From NCBI GenBank assembly GCA_023399815.1, contig JAEWOJ010000130.1, forward strand, positions 1 to 39,266: DNA of 39,266 bases. Direction: 5' to 3'. Every line of letters begins with the position of its first letter. The stretch's first letter is position 1. This stretch comes from Pseudomonadota bacterium (lineage in GTDB: Bacteria; Pseudomonadota; Gammaproteobacteria; Xanthomonadales; Xanthomonadaceae). The notes under the pieces were generated by a model that saw only the letters and a program-made list of their open reading frames with translations, searched no databases and was not told where the DNA came from. Shown piece by piece: positions 16,269-25,116 of this stretch. A program made the position numbers and the translations under genes.

Positions 16269-18509
16269 TCAGAAGTTGTAGCGCAGCGACACGTACCAGT
16301 TGCGCGGCAGGCCGTAGTAGGCGGTCTGGATGTTGCCGACGCTGGCGAACTCCTGGCCTTCGGTCTTGTACTGCTTGTCGGTCAGGTTGCGCACGCCGGC
16401 GCGGACCTGCCAGGCCAGCTGCGGCGAATCCCACACGCCGTAGACGCCGAGCAGGGTGTAGGCGTCCTGGCTGAGCACGTCGCGGTTGTCCACGCTCAGC
16501 CAGGTCTTGCCGCGGTAGGAAGCATCGCCGCCGAAGGTCAGGCTGCCGCTGTCGCCCAGCGGGAACACGTGCTGCAGGGCCACGCGCGCGGTCCAGTCCG
16601 GCGAGAACGGCACGTGGTCGTGGTTCACGGTCAGGTCGTAGCCCGGGTAGCCCGGGTCCAGCCGGAAGTCCTCGAACTTGTCGTACTTGGCGTCCATCCA
16701 GCCGATCTGTGCGCTCAGCGTGGTGGCCTCGCCCAGCAGCGCGCTGCCTTCCAGCTCGATGCCCTTGATGTTGAGCTTGGCCGCGTTCAGCACCGGGAAG
16801 GTGCCCACGTCCTGCGACACGCGCGCCTGGAAGTCGCTGTAGTTGCTGTAGAACGCGGCGGCGCTGCCGCGGAAGCGATGGTCGGCCGAGCTGCCCTTCA
16901 GGCCCAGCTCGTAGGTCCATACGTATTCCGGGTCGAACTTGGCATGCTCCACGTCGTAGGCGGTGTTGGCGCGGCCGTTGAAACCGCCGGACTTGAAGCC
17001 GCGGTTGGCCGAGACGTAGCCCATCAGGTTGTCGCCGAAGGCCTTCTGCAGGCTGACCGACGGCGTCACCGCCGTCCACGACGCGGACGTGGCCGGGAAC
17101 GGCACGGTGCCGTTGAGCGCGGCCAGCGCCGGGCCCCAGAAGGTGCTGGTGGTGCGCTCGTAGTCCTTCTTGTCCTTGGTCCAGCGCACGCCGGCGGCCA
17201 CCGTCCAGCTCGGTACGAACTCCCAGTTGAGGTGCGCGAACGCCGCGGTGCTGGTGGTGGTCAGGTCGTCCTCGATGGTGCGCAGGAAGCTGACCGGCGT
17301 GCCGAGGACGGCATACAGGTCGTCGGCATAGGCTTCCTGGTAGGACGGCACGTGCTCCTTCATCCAATAGGCGCCGAAGGTCGCGTGCACGTTGCTGCCG
17401 TTGTCGTAGTGCAGCTGGAATTCCTGGCTCTTCTGGTCCTGGTTCAGCGCCACCAGCACGTCGCCCAGCTCGTACTGGGAGGCATCGATGTCGATGTAGG
17501 ACTTGGTCTTGAGCTTGCGGTAGGAGCTGATGCTCTTCAGCGTCCACTGCGCGTCGATGTCCCAGTCCATCGCCAGCGAGGCGCCGGAGTGCTTCAGGTA
17601 CTGGCCCTTGTCGGGGTCGAAGGAGGTGCGGGCGCGGCGGTTCCACTCGCCGGTCTCGCCCGGCTTCAGCACCACCATGCCCAGCACCAGGTCGGTCTGC
17701 ATCAGGTTGGCCATCGGCCGGCCCAGGGTCAGCGCCGCGTCCTGCTTGGTGGTGTCCAGCGACAGGGTGGCGCGGAAGTTGTCGGCCGGGTTGAAGGCCA
17801 GCTTGAGCCGCAGCGCCTCGGTGTCGTCGTCGTTGTAGTGCTTGCCGGTGTCGGCGTCCTTCACGTAGCCGTCGTTGGTGATCTTGGCGCCGGCGATGCT
17901 GGCCGCGACGGTGTCGCTCAGCTTGCCGGACACGTAGAAGCGGCCTTCCAGGCGGCCGTAGTCGCCGGCGGTGACTTCCACCGCGCCGCCCTCGTTGTCG
18001 AACGGGTTCTTGGTGGTCAGCTTGATCGCGCCGCCGGTGGAGTTCTTGCCGTACAGCGTGCCCTGCGGGCCGCGCAGCACTTCCAGCTGCTGGATGTCGA
18101 ACAGCGAGAACAGCGCGCCGTTGATGCGCGAGTAGTAGACGTCGTCCACGTACATGCCCACGCCCGGGTCGAAGGTCTGCAGCGCGTCCGGCTGGCCGAT
18201 GCCGCGGATGAACACGTTGACGCTGTTGGCCGAGCCGCGGCCCTGGGCGATGTTCATGTTCGGCACCGCGCCCTGCAGGCCTTCCACGGTCGAGGCCTGC
18301 AGGTCCTTGATCTGCTCCTCGCCGAAGGCCGACACCGCCACCGGCACGTCCTGGATGGACTCGCTGCGGCGACGTGCGGTCACGGTGACTTCGTCCAGCT
18401 GGGTGGCCTGCTGGTGGCCGGCCGGCTGCGGCTGTTCCTGGGCCTGCACGAATGCGGCCGGGGCCAGCAACGCACAGCCCACGGCCATGCTCAGATACTT
18501 GCGCTTCAT
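16269..18509 (-). CDS. TonB-dependent outer-membrane receptor
   Basis: A 746-residue TonB-dependent transporter with a signal peptide (about 1-26, ending FVQAQ), a TonB-box-like DEVTVTARRR, a plug domain (about 60-170) with VFIRGIG and VLRGPQGTLYGKNSTGGAI, and a beta-barrel ending in Phe (SLRYNF), as outer-membrane proteins do. AGGAGGGAG precedes the ATG at 18509; an upstream in-frame start was rejected for this reason. It is divergent from the GntP permease, and the gap holds the CGTAC box. The ligand cannot be read from sequence. By context, uptake of 3-hydroxybutyrate oligomers or a related organic acid is my proposal. A terminator follows. Confidence 0.88.
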   Translation of the reverse strand: MKRKYLSMAVGCALLAPAAFVQAQEQPQPAGHQQATQLDEVTVTARRRSESIQDVPVAVSAFGEEQIKDLQASTVEGLQGAVPNMNIAQGRGSANSVNVFIRGIGQPDALQTFDPGVGMYVDDVYYSRINGALFSLFDIQQLEVLRGPQGTLYGKNSTGGAIKLTTKNPFDNEGGAVEVTAGDYGRLEGRFYVSGKLSDTVAASIAGAKITNDGYVKDADTGKHYNDDDTEALRLKLAFNPADNFRATLSLDTTKQDAALTLGRPMANLMQTDLVLGMVVLKPGETGEWNRRARTSFDPDKGQYLKHSGASLAMDWDIDAQWTLKSISSYRKLKTKSYIDIDASQYELGDVLVALNQDQKSQEFQLHYDNGSNVHATFGAYWMKEHVPSYQEAYADDLYAVLGTPVSFLRTIEDDLTTTSTAAFAHLNWEFVPSWTVAAGVRWTKDKKDYERTTSTFWGPALAALNGTVPFPATSASWTAVTPSVSLQKAFGDNLMGYVSANRGFKSGGFNGRANTAYDVEHAKFDPEYVWTYELGLKGSSADHRFRGSAAAFYSNYSDFQARVSQDVGTFPVLNAAKLNIKGIELEGSALLGEATTLSAQIGWMDAKYDKFEDFRLDPGYPGYDLTVNHDHVPFSPDWTARVALQHVFPLGDSGSLTFGGDASYRGKTWLSVDNRDVLSQDAYTLLGVYGVWDSPQLAWQVRAGVRNLTDKQYKTEGQEFASVGNIQTAYYGLPRNWYVSLRYNF

Positions 18510-18594
18510 TGGTCTCCCTCCTCCCGGGTGTGACACGGCGGCACACGGATGCCGCCCATGCTGAGCACGTTAACGGGACGTTAGGAGGCGGCGT

Positions 18595-18609
18595 ATCGTC
18601 CGTTCGTAC
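18595..18609 (+). promoter_or_regulatory. Candidate activator box upstream of the GntP permease
   Basis: ATCGTCCGTTCGTAC differs at two of 15 positions from the box before hbdH and has the same orientation. It lies 63 nt before the permease ATG and 85 nt from the receptor ATG on the other strand. GATACT (18635-18640), a 4/6 match to a -10 hexamer, begins 25 nt after the box, exactly as the -10-like hexamer does at hbdH. Confidence 0.5.
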
Positions 18610-18672
18610 AGTGGGCCGGCCCGCCCCGGCTCCCGATACTCGCCGGCATCGTGTCTGGCCGGGGAGCCGTGG

Positions 18673-20079
18673 ATGTCGTTTCTGATCGTACTGGCGGCCC
18701 TGTGCTTCCTGATGTTCGTGGCCTACCGCGGCTACAGCGTGATCCTGTTCGCGCCGGTGGCGGCGCTGGGCGCGGTGCTGCTGACCGACCCGACCCTGGT
18801 GCAGCCGATGTTCACCGGCCTGTTCATGGACAAGATGGTCGGCTTCCTGAAGCTGTACTTCCCGGTGTTCCTGCTCGGCGCGGTGTTCGGCAAGCTGATC
18901 GAGATTTCGGGTTTCTCCAAGTCGATCGTGACCGCCACCATCAGGCTGGTCGGCGCGCAGCGCGCGATGCTGTCCATCGTGCTGGTCTGCGCCCTGCTCA
19001 CCTACGGCGGCGTGTCGCTGTTCGTGGTGGTGTTCGCGGTGTACCCGTTCGCCGCCGAGCTGTTCCGCCAGAGCAACATCCCCAAGCGGCTGATCCCCGG
19101 CACCATCGCGCTGGGCGCCTTCACCTTCACCATGGACGCGCTGCCGGGCACGCCGCAGATCCAGAACATCATCCCGGCCTCGTTCTTCGGCACCACCGGC
19201 TGGGCCGCGCCCACGCTGGGCGTGATCGGCACGGTGGTGATCCTGATCCTGGGCATGAGCTACCTGGAATGGCGCCGCCGCGTCGCCGCGCGCAACGGCG
19301 AGGGCTACGCCGGCCGCGACGACGCACTGCGCAACGAACCCGAGCCGTTCCAGGGCGACCGCCTGGCGCATCCGCTGGTGGCGGTGCTGCCGCTGGTGCT
19401 GGTGGGCGTGGCCAACTTCCTGTTCACCCGCTGGATCCCGGGGTTCTACGGCGACAGCCAGTCGTTCGTGCCGGCGGTGATCGGCAACCCGGCGCCGGTG
19501 GTGCAGGACGTGTCCAAGGTCGCGGCGATCTGGGCGGTGCAGGGCGCGCTGCTGCTGGGCATCCTCAGCGTCATCGCCTTCGCCTGGAAGCCGGTGGTGG
19601 CCGCGTTCGCCGAAGGCACCAAGTCGGCCATCGGCGGCGCCATGCTGGCCTCGATGAACACCGCCTCGGAGTATGGCTTCGGCGCGGTGATCGCCGCCCT
19701 GCCCGGCTTCCTGGTCGTGGCCAACGCACTGGGCTCGATCCCCAACCCGCTGGTCAACGAGGCCATTTCCGTCACCGCCATGGCCGGCATCACCGGCTCG
19801 GCCTCGGGCGGCATGAGCATCGCGCTGGCGGCGATGGCCGACAGCTTCATCGCCAACGCGCAGGCCGCCGGCATCCCGATGGAAGTGCTGCACCGCGTGG
19901 CGGCGATGGCCTCCGGCGGCATGGACACCCTGCCGCACAACGGCGCGGTGATCACCGTGCTGGCCGTCACCGGCCTGACCCACCGCCAGTCCTACAAGGA
20001 CATCTTCGCCATCACCGTGATCAAGACCCTGGCGGTGTTCGCGATCATCGGCGTGTACTACGCCACCGGCGTGGTCTGA
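18673..20079 (+). CDS. GntP-family permease, probable 3-hydroxybutyrate transporter
   Basis: A 468-residue inner-membrane symporter of the GntP family with about 12 hydrophobic segments. Family-type stretches include LKLYFPVFLLGAVFGKLIE, FTFTMDALPGTPQIQNIIP, ITGSASGGMSIALA and MASGGMDTLPHNGAVITVL. GntP members carry gluconate and related acids, and one Pseudomonas branch next to hydroxybutyrate dehydrogenase is described as a 3-hydroxybutyrate permease; the shared promoter box with hbdH points the same way. The ATG follows GGGAGCCGTGG. Family: firm. Substrate: inference. A cluster of GTAG REPs follows in place of an obvious terminator. Confidence 0.8.
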   Translation: MSFLIVLAALCFLMFVAYRGYSVILFAPVAALGAVLLTDPTLVQPMFTGLFMDKMVGFLKLYFPVFLLGAVFGKLIEISGFSKSIVTATIRLVGAQRAMLSIVLVCALLTYGGVSLFVVVFAVYPFAAELFRQSNIPKRLIPGTIALGAFTFTMDALPGTPQIQNIIPASFFGTTGWAAPTLGVIGTVVILILGMSYLEWRRRVAARNGEGYAGRDDALRNEPEPFQGDRLAHPLVAVLPLVLVGVANFLFTRWIPGFYGDSQSFVPAVIGNPAPVVQDVSKVAAIWAVQGALLLGILSVIAFAWKPVVAAFAEGTKSAIGGAMLASMNTASEYGFGAVIAALPGFLVVANALGSIPNPLVNEAISVTAMAGITGSASGGMSIALAAMADSFIANAQAAGIPMEVLHRVAAMASGGMDTLPHNGAVITVLAVTGLTHRQSYKDIFAITVIKTLAVFAIIGVYYATGVV

Positions 20080-20101
20080 AGCCCGCCGGAAATCCGGCCC
20101 G

Positions 20102-20246
20102 GTAGCGCCGGCCGCTGGCCGGCAGCTCGCATTGCCCGGCATCCCTGCGGTTGCCGGAATCCCGGCCCCGTCGGTAGTGCCGGCCGCTGGCCGGCAGCTC
20201 GCATTACCCGACATCCTTGCGGTTGCCGGCCAGCGGCCGGCACTAC
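20102..20246. repeat. GTAG REP trio (SMAG-type)
   Basis: Two direct units open GTAGcGCCGGCCGCTGGCCGG (20102) and GTAGtGCCGGCCGCTGGCCGG (20174), exactly 72 bp apart and nearly identical over about 55 bases. A third, inverted head ends CTAC at 20246, so the last two form a large hairpin. The head is the type I associate with Stenotrophomonas GTAG (SMAG) repeats. The rest of the 275-base gap holds no gene. Confidence 0.85.
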
Positions 20247-20354
20247 CGGAGAGCGGCTGGGGAAATCCCACGAACCCGAGGACGGCCGGGAACAAGGACG
20301 ATACGGGACGGGATCGCGCCGCGGTACCCGGCGCCGGTCGTGGCCGACGCGCCG

Positions 20355-21083
20355 TCAGCGCGCGGCCAGTTGCCCGCAGTGTCCTTCCAGCAGCTGCGAG
20401 TGCTGCAACCAGTCGGGATCGGGGAAATAGGCGAACACCAGGGTGCCGTCGCGCAGGCTGTCGATCAGCGGACGCGCCACCGCCGGCCGCACCGCCGGGC
20501 ATCCCAGGCTGCGTCCCAGGCGCCCCTGCAGGCGCGCGGCCACCGGGTTCACGTAGGGCGCGCCGTGGATGACGATGGCGCGCTCGCGGGCATGGTCGTT
20601 GAAGCCGGGCTCCAGCCCGCGCAGGCGCAGCGAATAACCGTTGCCGCCGCTGTAGGTCTCCTGCGCGACGAACGCTCCGAGGCTGGACATGTAGCTGCCC
20701 TCCCGGTTGGAGAAGCTGCGCGTCAGGTTCTCGCCGCTGTTGCGTCCATGCGCCACCCATTCCTCGAACAGCAGCGTGTGCCGGGCCAGGTCGAACACCC
20801 ACAGCCGCGGCTCGGTGGAAGGGCGGGAATAATCGATGACGCCCAGCCGGCGCGGGTCCAGCCCGGGTTCGCGGCGCTGCAGGGCGCAGGACATGGCCCG
20901 CGCCGCCAGTGCCAGCACTCCGCGGTCGGCAGCCGGCGCGGCCTGCGCCAGCCGTTCGACCAGGATCGGGGCGCCATCGACCGGCACCGCGCCGGTTCCG
21001 GTCGCCGGCACGGCCTGTGCGGCGGCGGCAGGCACGGCCAGCAGGCAAGGCAACAGCAGGGTGAGATACGGCGGGAACCTCAT
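20355..21083 (-). CDS. Murein L,D-transpeptidase catalytic-domain protein (YkuD_2 type)
   Basis: Secreted protein of 242 residues from the ATG at 21083 (a GTG at 21104 would add seven). A signal peptide spans about 1-23 (TLLLPCLLAVPAAAAQA). The body follows the YkuD_2 pattern: VIDYSRPSTEPRLWVFDL, VAHGRNSGENLTRSFSN, SYMSSLGAFVAQETYSG, LEPGFNDHARERAIVIHGAPYV, and GRLGRSLGCPAV with the catalytic Cys. This family is related to L,D-transpeptidases that link peptidoglycan stems or attach proteins; its own reaction is poorly defined. It lies 26 bases after the next L,D-transpeptidase gene in the same direction, so the two are probably co-transcribed. Confidence 0.82.
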   Translation of the reverse strand: MRFPPYLTLLLPCLLAVPAAAAQAVPATGTGAVPVDGAPILVERLAQAAPAADRGVLALAARAMSCALQRREPGLDPRRLGVIDYSRPSTEPRLWVFDLARHTLLFEEWVAHGRNSGENLTRSFSNREGSYMSSLGAFVAQETYSGGNGYSLRLRGLEPGFNDHARERAIVIHGAPYVNPVAARLQGRLGRSLGCPAVRPAVARPLIDSLRDGTLVFAYFPDPDWLQHSQLLEGHCGQLAAR

Positions 21084-21109
21084 GGCGGATGCTGGCCGGG
21101 GCACGGATG

Positions 21110-22147
21110 TCAGTGCCTAGGGGCGGGCGCCTCCGATTCCAACACCGGCTGCAGATCCTGTTCAGCGTTGGTCGGGCGCACCGCCGGAAGGTTCGTCACC
21201 AGCAGCGTCGTGCCGGGCACCAGTGCGTCGTACAGCCGGCGCGCGAAATCGGCCGGCAACTGCACCGGCAGCGACGGCCGCGCCAGCAGGTCGGGAATCT
21301 CCTCCGTCGCGGCTTCGCCCAGCAAGGGATAGGCGGTCCAGCGGTGGCGACCGCGCTGCGGATCGAGCGGACTGGGCGTGCCCTCCATTTCCTGCCCCAT
21401 CACGAACAGGGTCGTGCCTTTCAACGCCGGCAATCCCGCGGTGCCCATTTTCGACTCGGCGATGAGCACGCCATCGCGCAACACGTAGATGCGCTGGTCG
21501 TGCGTGCTGACCAGGATGCCTACCTGCCCCTGGGGCGCCAGGCTGTCGTCCCAGTACTGGTCCGGTGCGTCCGGCGGGACGGTCAGCGGCGCGCCCTGCG
21601 CGGTGACCGGCGCCAATACCGCCGGGTAGACCAGCGTCATGGGCGAACTCCTGCCGTCGGCCACCACCACCGTATCGCCGCGCCGGGTCTCGGCGAAGAG
21701 CTTCTGCGCGAACGCCTGCGGCAGGCGCACGCAGCCATGCGATGCCGGATAACCGGGCAGCGAACCGCCGTGCAGGGCAATGCCGTCCCACGTCAGCCGC
21801 TGCATGTAGGGCATCGGCGCATTGTTGTAGAGGTTGGAGTGGTGGTCCTTGTTCTTCTGCAGGATCGTGAAGACGCCGGTCGGCGTTTCATGCCCGGCCT
21901 TGCCCGAGCTGATCGTGGTCATGCCGATGGCGATGCCGTTGCGATAGACGTAGGCGCGCTGCTCGTCCAGGCTGACCACCAGCACGATCGGACCGGCCGG
22001 CGATATCTCCGGATGCCACAGGTACTGCCCCGGCTTCAGGTCCAGCGGACTGTCCGCCGCCGGCGCCTGCTGGGCCGCAAGCGGCATGGCGGCCGCCAGC
22101 AACAGGCAGGCAGACAGCCACAGCCAGCGTCCTCTACCGCGCTTCAT
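21110..22147 (-). CDS. L,D-transpeptidase (YkuD) protein
   Basis: A periplasmic protein of 345 residues from the ATG at 22147. AGGAA five bases upstream of that ATG favours it over in-frame ATGs at 22159 and 22171. A signal peptide ends near AAQQAPAA. The YkuD catalytic domain (about 55-165) has the signature HGGSLPGYPASHGCVRLP with the catalytic Cys and His. A second region (about 205-340) has VGILVSTHDQRIYVLRDGV, which repeats the start of a YkuD-like fold (compare VLVVSLDEQRAYVYRNG) but lacks the HGCVR motif, so it may be a degenerate duplicate. The reaction is 3-3 cross-linking or protein anchoring on peptidoglycan. It is first gene of a two-gene unit with the YkuD_2 gene. Confidence 0.85.
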   Translation of the reverse strand: MKRGRGRWLWLSACLLLAAAMPLAAQQAPAADSPLDLKPGQYLWHPEISPAGPIVLVVSLDEQRAYVYRNGIAIGMTTISSGKAGHETPTGVFTILQKNKDHHSNLYNNAPMPYMQRLTWDGIALHGGSLPGYPASHGCVRLPQAFAQKLFAETRRGDTVVVADGRSSPMTLVYPAVLAPVTAQGAPLTVPPDAPDQYWDDSLAPQGQVGILVSTHDQRIYVLRDGVLIAESKMGTAGLPALKGTTLFVMGQEMEGTPSPLDPQRGRHRWTAYPLLGEAATEEIPDLLARPSLPVQLPADFARRLYDALVPGTTLLVTNLPAVRPTNAEQDLQPVLESEAPAPRH

Positions 22148-22416
22148 GTTTCCTGCCATCGTCCGTTTCATCCGGGGATGCCCCAGCGTAGCGCAAGCCG
22201 ACGACCGCCTTCTTCACCGGCGTGGGAGAGCAGCATTCGGGATGACCCCTTCCAGAGCCTGCGCATGCCGGGCAGATGACGGCCACTCCATCCACGGATC
22301 ATGGCGGAGCATCCGGAGGGCGGACGCGAAGCAGGCGCGCGCCACAGGCTCGAGAAAGCGGCCCGATGAACGCAGGGAACTCCCACCACGCAGCTGGCGT
22401 CCGCCAGCACGACACC

Positions 22417-22470
22417 GCGACGAGCGACGAGCGACGACAGGCGGCAATTAATAGCAACGAATAGCAACGA
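22417..22470. repeat. Short tandem repeats in a gene-free gap
   Basis: The 501-base gap 22148-22648 holds GCGACGA three times in tandem (22417-22437), ATAGCAACGA twice in tandem (22451-22470) and a small hairpin CTGGCGTCCGCCAG near 22393. I see no gene here; the open frames present have no credible start or family. Confidence 0.6.
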
Positions 22471-22500
22471 GCAGGATTGGAATTCCCCGCCCGCGGCCCA

Positions 22501-22541
22501 AAAAAATCGCCCGGCTGCACGTCACTGTGCAACACCGGGCG
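22501..22541 (-). terminator. Terminator downstream of the ComEA-like gene
   Basis: A two-part hairpin, outer stem CGCCCGG (22508-22514) / CCGGGCG (22535-22541) and inner stem TGCAC/GTGCA, is followed on the minus strand by TTTTTT (22501-22506). It lies about 110 bases after the gene stop. Confidence 0.75.
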
Positions 22542-22648
22542 ACTTCACTTCCCTGTAGGCATCCTGCCTCTCCCCGGCCTCCTGGCCCTTTCGGGGTACT
22601 CCGTGTGGCCGCCATCCAAACGGCGCACGCATTGCGATTCCCTTCCGC

Positions 22649-22981
22649 TCAGCGCCTTTCGATCGGTTTTGCCGTCGCCGCCCTGGCATTCCCGCCGGCG
22701 CCGGCAGCTCCTGCCCCGACGTCGATCAGGTCCCGATTCCGTTCGACCGTCTTCAATCCGATGCCCTTGACCAGCGCCAGCTCCTCGACGCTCTTGAAGG
22801 GACCGTTCGCCTGTCGGTATTCGACGATCGCCTGTGCCTTGGCGGCACCGACATTCACCAATACCCGGTCCAGCTCCGCCGCGGTGGCGGTGTTGATGTC
22901 GACCTTTTCCATGGCATGCGCCGAGACAGTCAACACCAACGCCAGAACCAGTGACTTCAGCATCACGGTGAAAAGTTTCAT
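22649..22981 (-). CDS. ComEA-like helix-hairpin-helix protein
   Basis: A 110-residue secreted or membrane-anchored protein with an N-terminal signal sequence (about 1-23, ending VSAHA) followed at once by a double helix-hairpin-helix domain: KVDINTATAAELDRVLVNVGAAKAQAIVEYR and FKSVEELALVKGIGLKTVERNR. The domain binds DNA non-specifically in ComEA, which draws incoming DNA into the periplasm during transformation. The Ala/Gly-rich C-terminal tail is probably disordered. AAGGAG eight bases before the ATG at 22981 fixes the start. No other competence gene is nearby, so a role in uptake is inferred from the family only. Confidence 0.85.
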   Translation of the reverse strand: MKLFTVMLKSLVLALVLTVSAHAMEKVDINTATAAELDRVLVNVGAAKAQAIVEYRQANGPFKSVEELALVKGIGLKTVERNRDLIDVGAGAAGAGGNARAATAKPIERR

Positions 22982-23106
22982 CGCTGCAACTCCTTGTGAC
23001 TTGGACTGGAATGCCGGCATCCCCGCCGGCCAGACCAGTGTTCCGCGCCACATGAACACAGCCTATCCGCCATGCCTCCGGCCCACAGCCGGCGAACCTC
23101 CCGATT

Positions 23107-23130
23107 CCTTGTAGGAAAATTCCTACAAGG
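23107..23130. promoter_or_regulatory. Perfect-arm palindrome between comEA-like and M20 genes
   Basis: CCTTGTAGGAA and TTCCTACAAGG, 11-bp perfect arms around two A residues, lie in the 199-base divergent gap, 50 bases before the peptidase ATG. It has no GC-rich loop and is not a REP of either class in the window, which favours an operator over a terminator. The binding protein is unknown. Confidence 0.5.
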
Positions 23131-23180
23131 CAGACGGCGTAGAATGGTTGCATCTGAACCTTGCCCCCGGAGTTCCCCCC

Positions 23181-24674
<1,494 letters not shown>

Positions 24675-24691
24675 GCGGCGGCGCAATGACG

Positions 24692-24729
24692 GACGCAGCC
24701 CGGCCTTGCTAGGCTGCGTCCTCGTTTTT
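24692..24729 (+). terminator. Rho-independent terminator after the M20 gene
   Basis: A nine-base stem GACGCAGCC / GGCTGCGTC with an 11-base loop is followed by CTCG and TTTTT. It ends the peptidase transcript 18 bases after the stop codon. Confidence 0.85.
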
Positions 24730-24748
24730 CCTTGAGGCGGGCGGATAC

Positions 24749-25018
24749 ATGAGCGGACTGTTTGGCAGCGACAGCTGGCTGTACATCATCCTGGTCGGCT
24801 TCGTGGTCGGCCTGCTCGGGCGTTTCTTCATGCCCGGCAACAACCGCATGGGCTGCCTGCTGACCATCGTGCTCGGCATCGCCGGCGCGGTGTTCGCCGG
24901 CTGGTTCGGCCGGCAGATGGGCTGGTATGCCGCCGGGCAGCCGGCCGGCTTCATCGGCGCCATCGTCGGCGCGGTCGCCCTGCTTGCGCTGCTGCGGCTG
25001 ATCAGCGGCAAGCGCTGA
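24749..25018 (+). CDS. GlsB/YeaQ/YmgE-family small membrane protein
   Basis: An 89-residue protein with three predicted membrane helices (about 9-25, 35-52 and 64-83) and the Gly-rich pattern of the transglycosylase-associated (GlsB/YeaQ/YmgE) family, for example FVVGLLGRFFMPGNNRMGCLLTIVLGIAGA. The family is often stress-induced; its function is not established. It stands alone between the peptidase terminator and amgK. A GA-rich segment, GAGGCGGGCGG, precedes the ATG. Confidence 0.82.
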   Translation: MSGLFGSDSWLYIILVGFVVGLLGRFFMPGNNRMGCLLTIVLGIAGAVFAGWFGRQMGWYAAGQPAGFIGAIVGAVALLALLRLISGKR

Positions 25019-25116
25019 ATCCCCTCGTCCCTCACCCTTGAATGCGGGAACGCCACAGGGCCCGGAGGCCTTGCCGGTGGCCCGTGGCAAAGCACCTGCG
25101 AGCAAGCTCCATCGCG

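Noticed and set aside
12573..18533. A 1986-codon open frame running opposite both the hybrid kinase and the TonB receptor
   Set aside because: It crosses two well-defined genes, the REP and a terminator, and its product is low-complexity. High third-position GC explains the lack of stops.
16195..21048. A 1617-codon minus-strand frame overlapping the receptor and permease regions
   Set aside because: It is a shifted reading of the receptor gene joined to the antisense of the permease; no domain survives across it.
22168..22467. Small open frame of 99 codons in the gap after the L,D-transpeptidase genes
   Set aside because: No ribosome-binding site, no family resemblance, overlaps tandem repeats; treated as non-coding.
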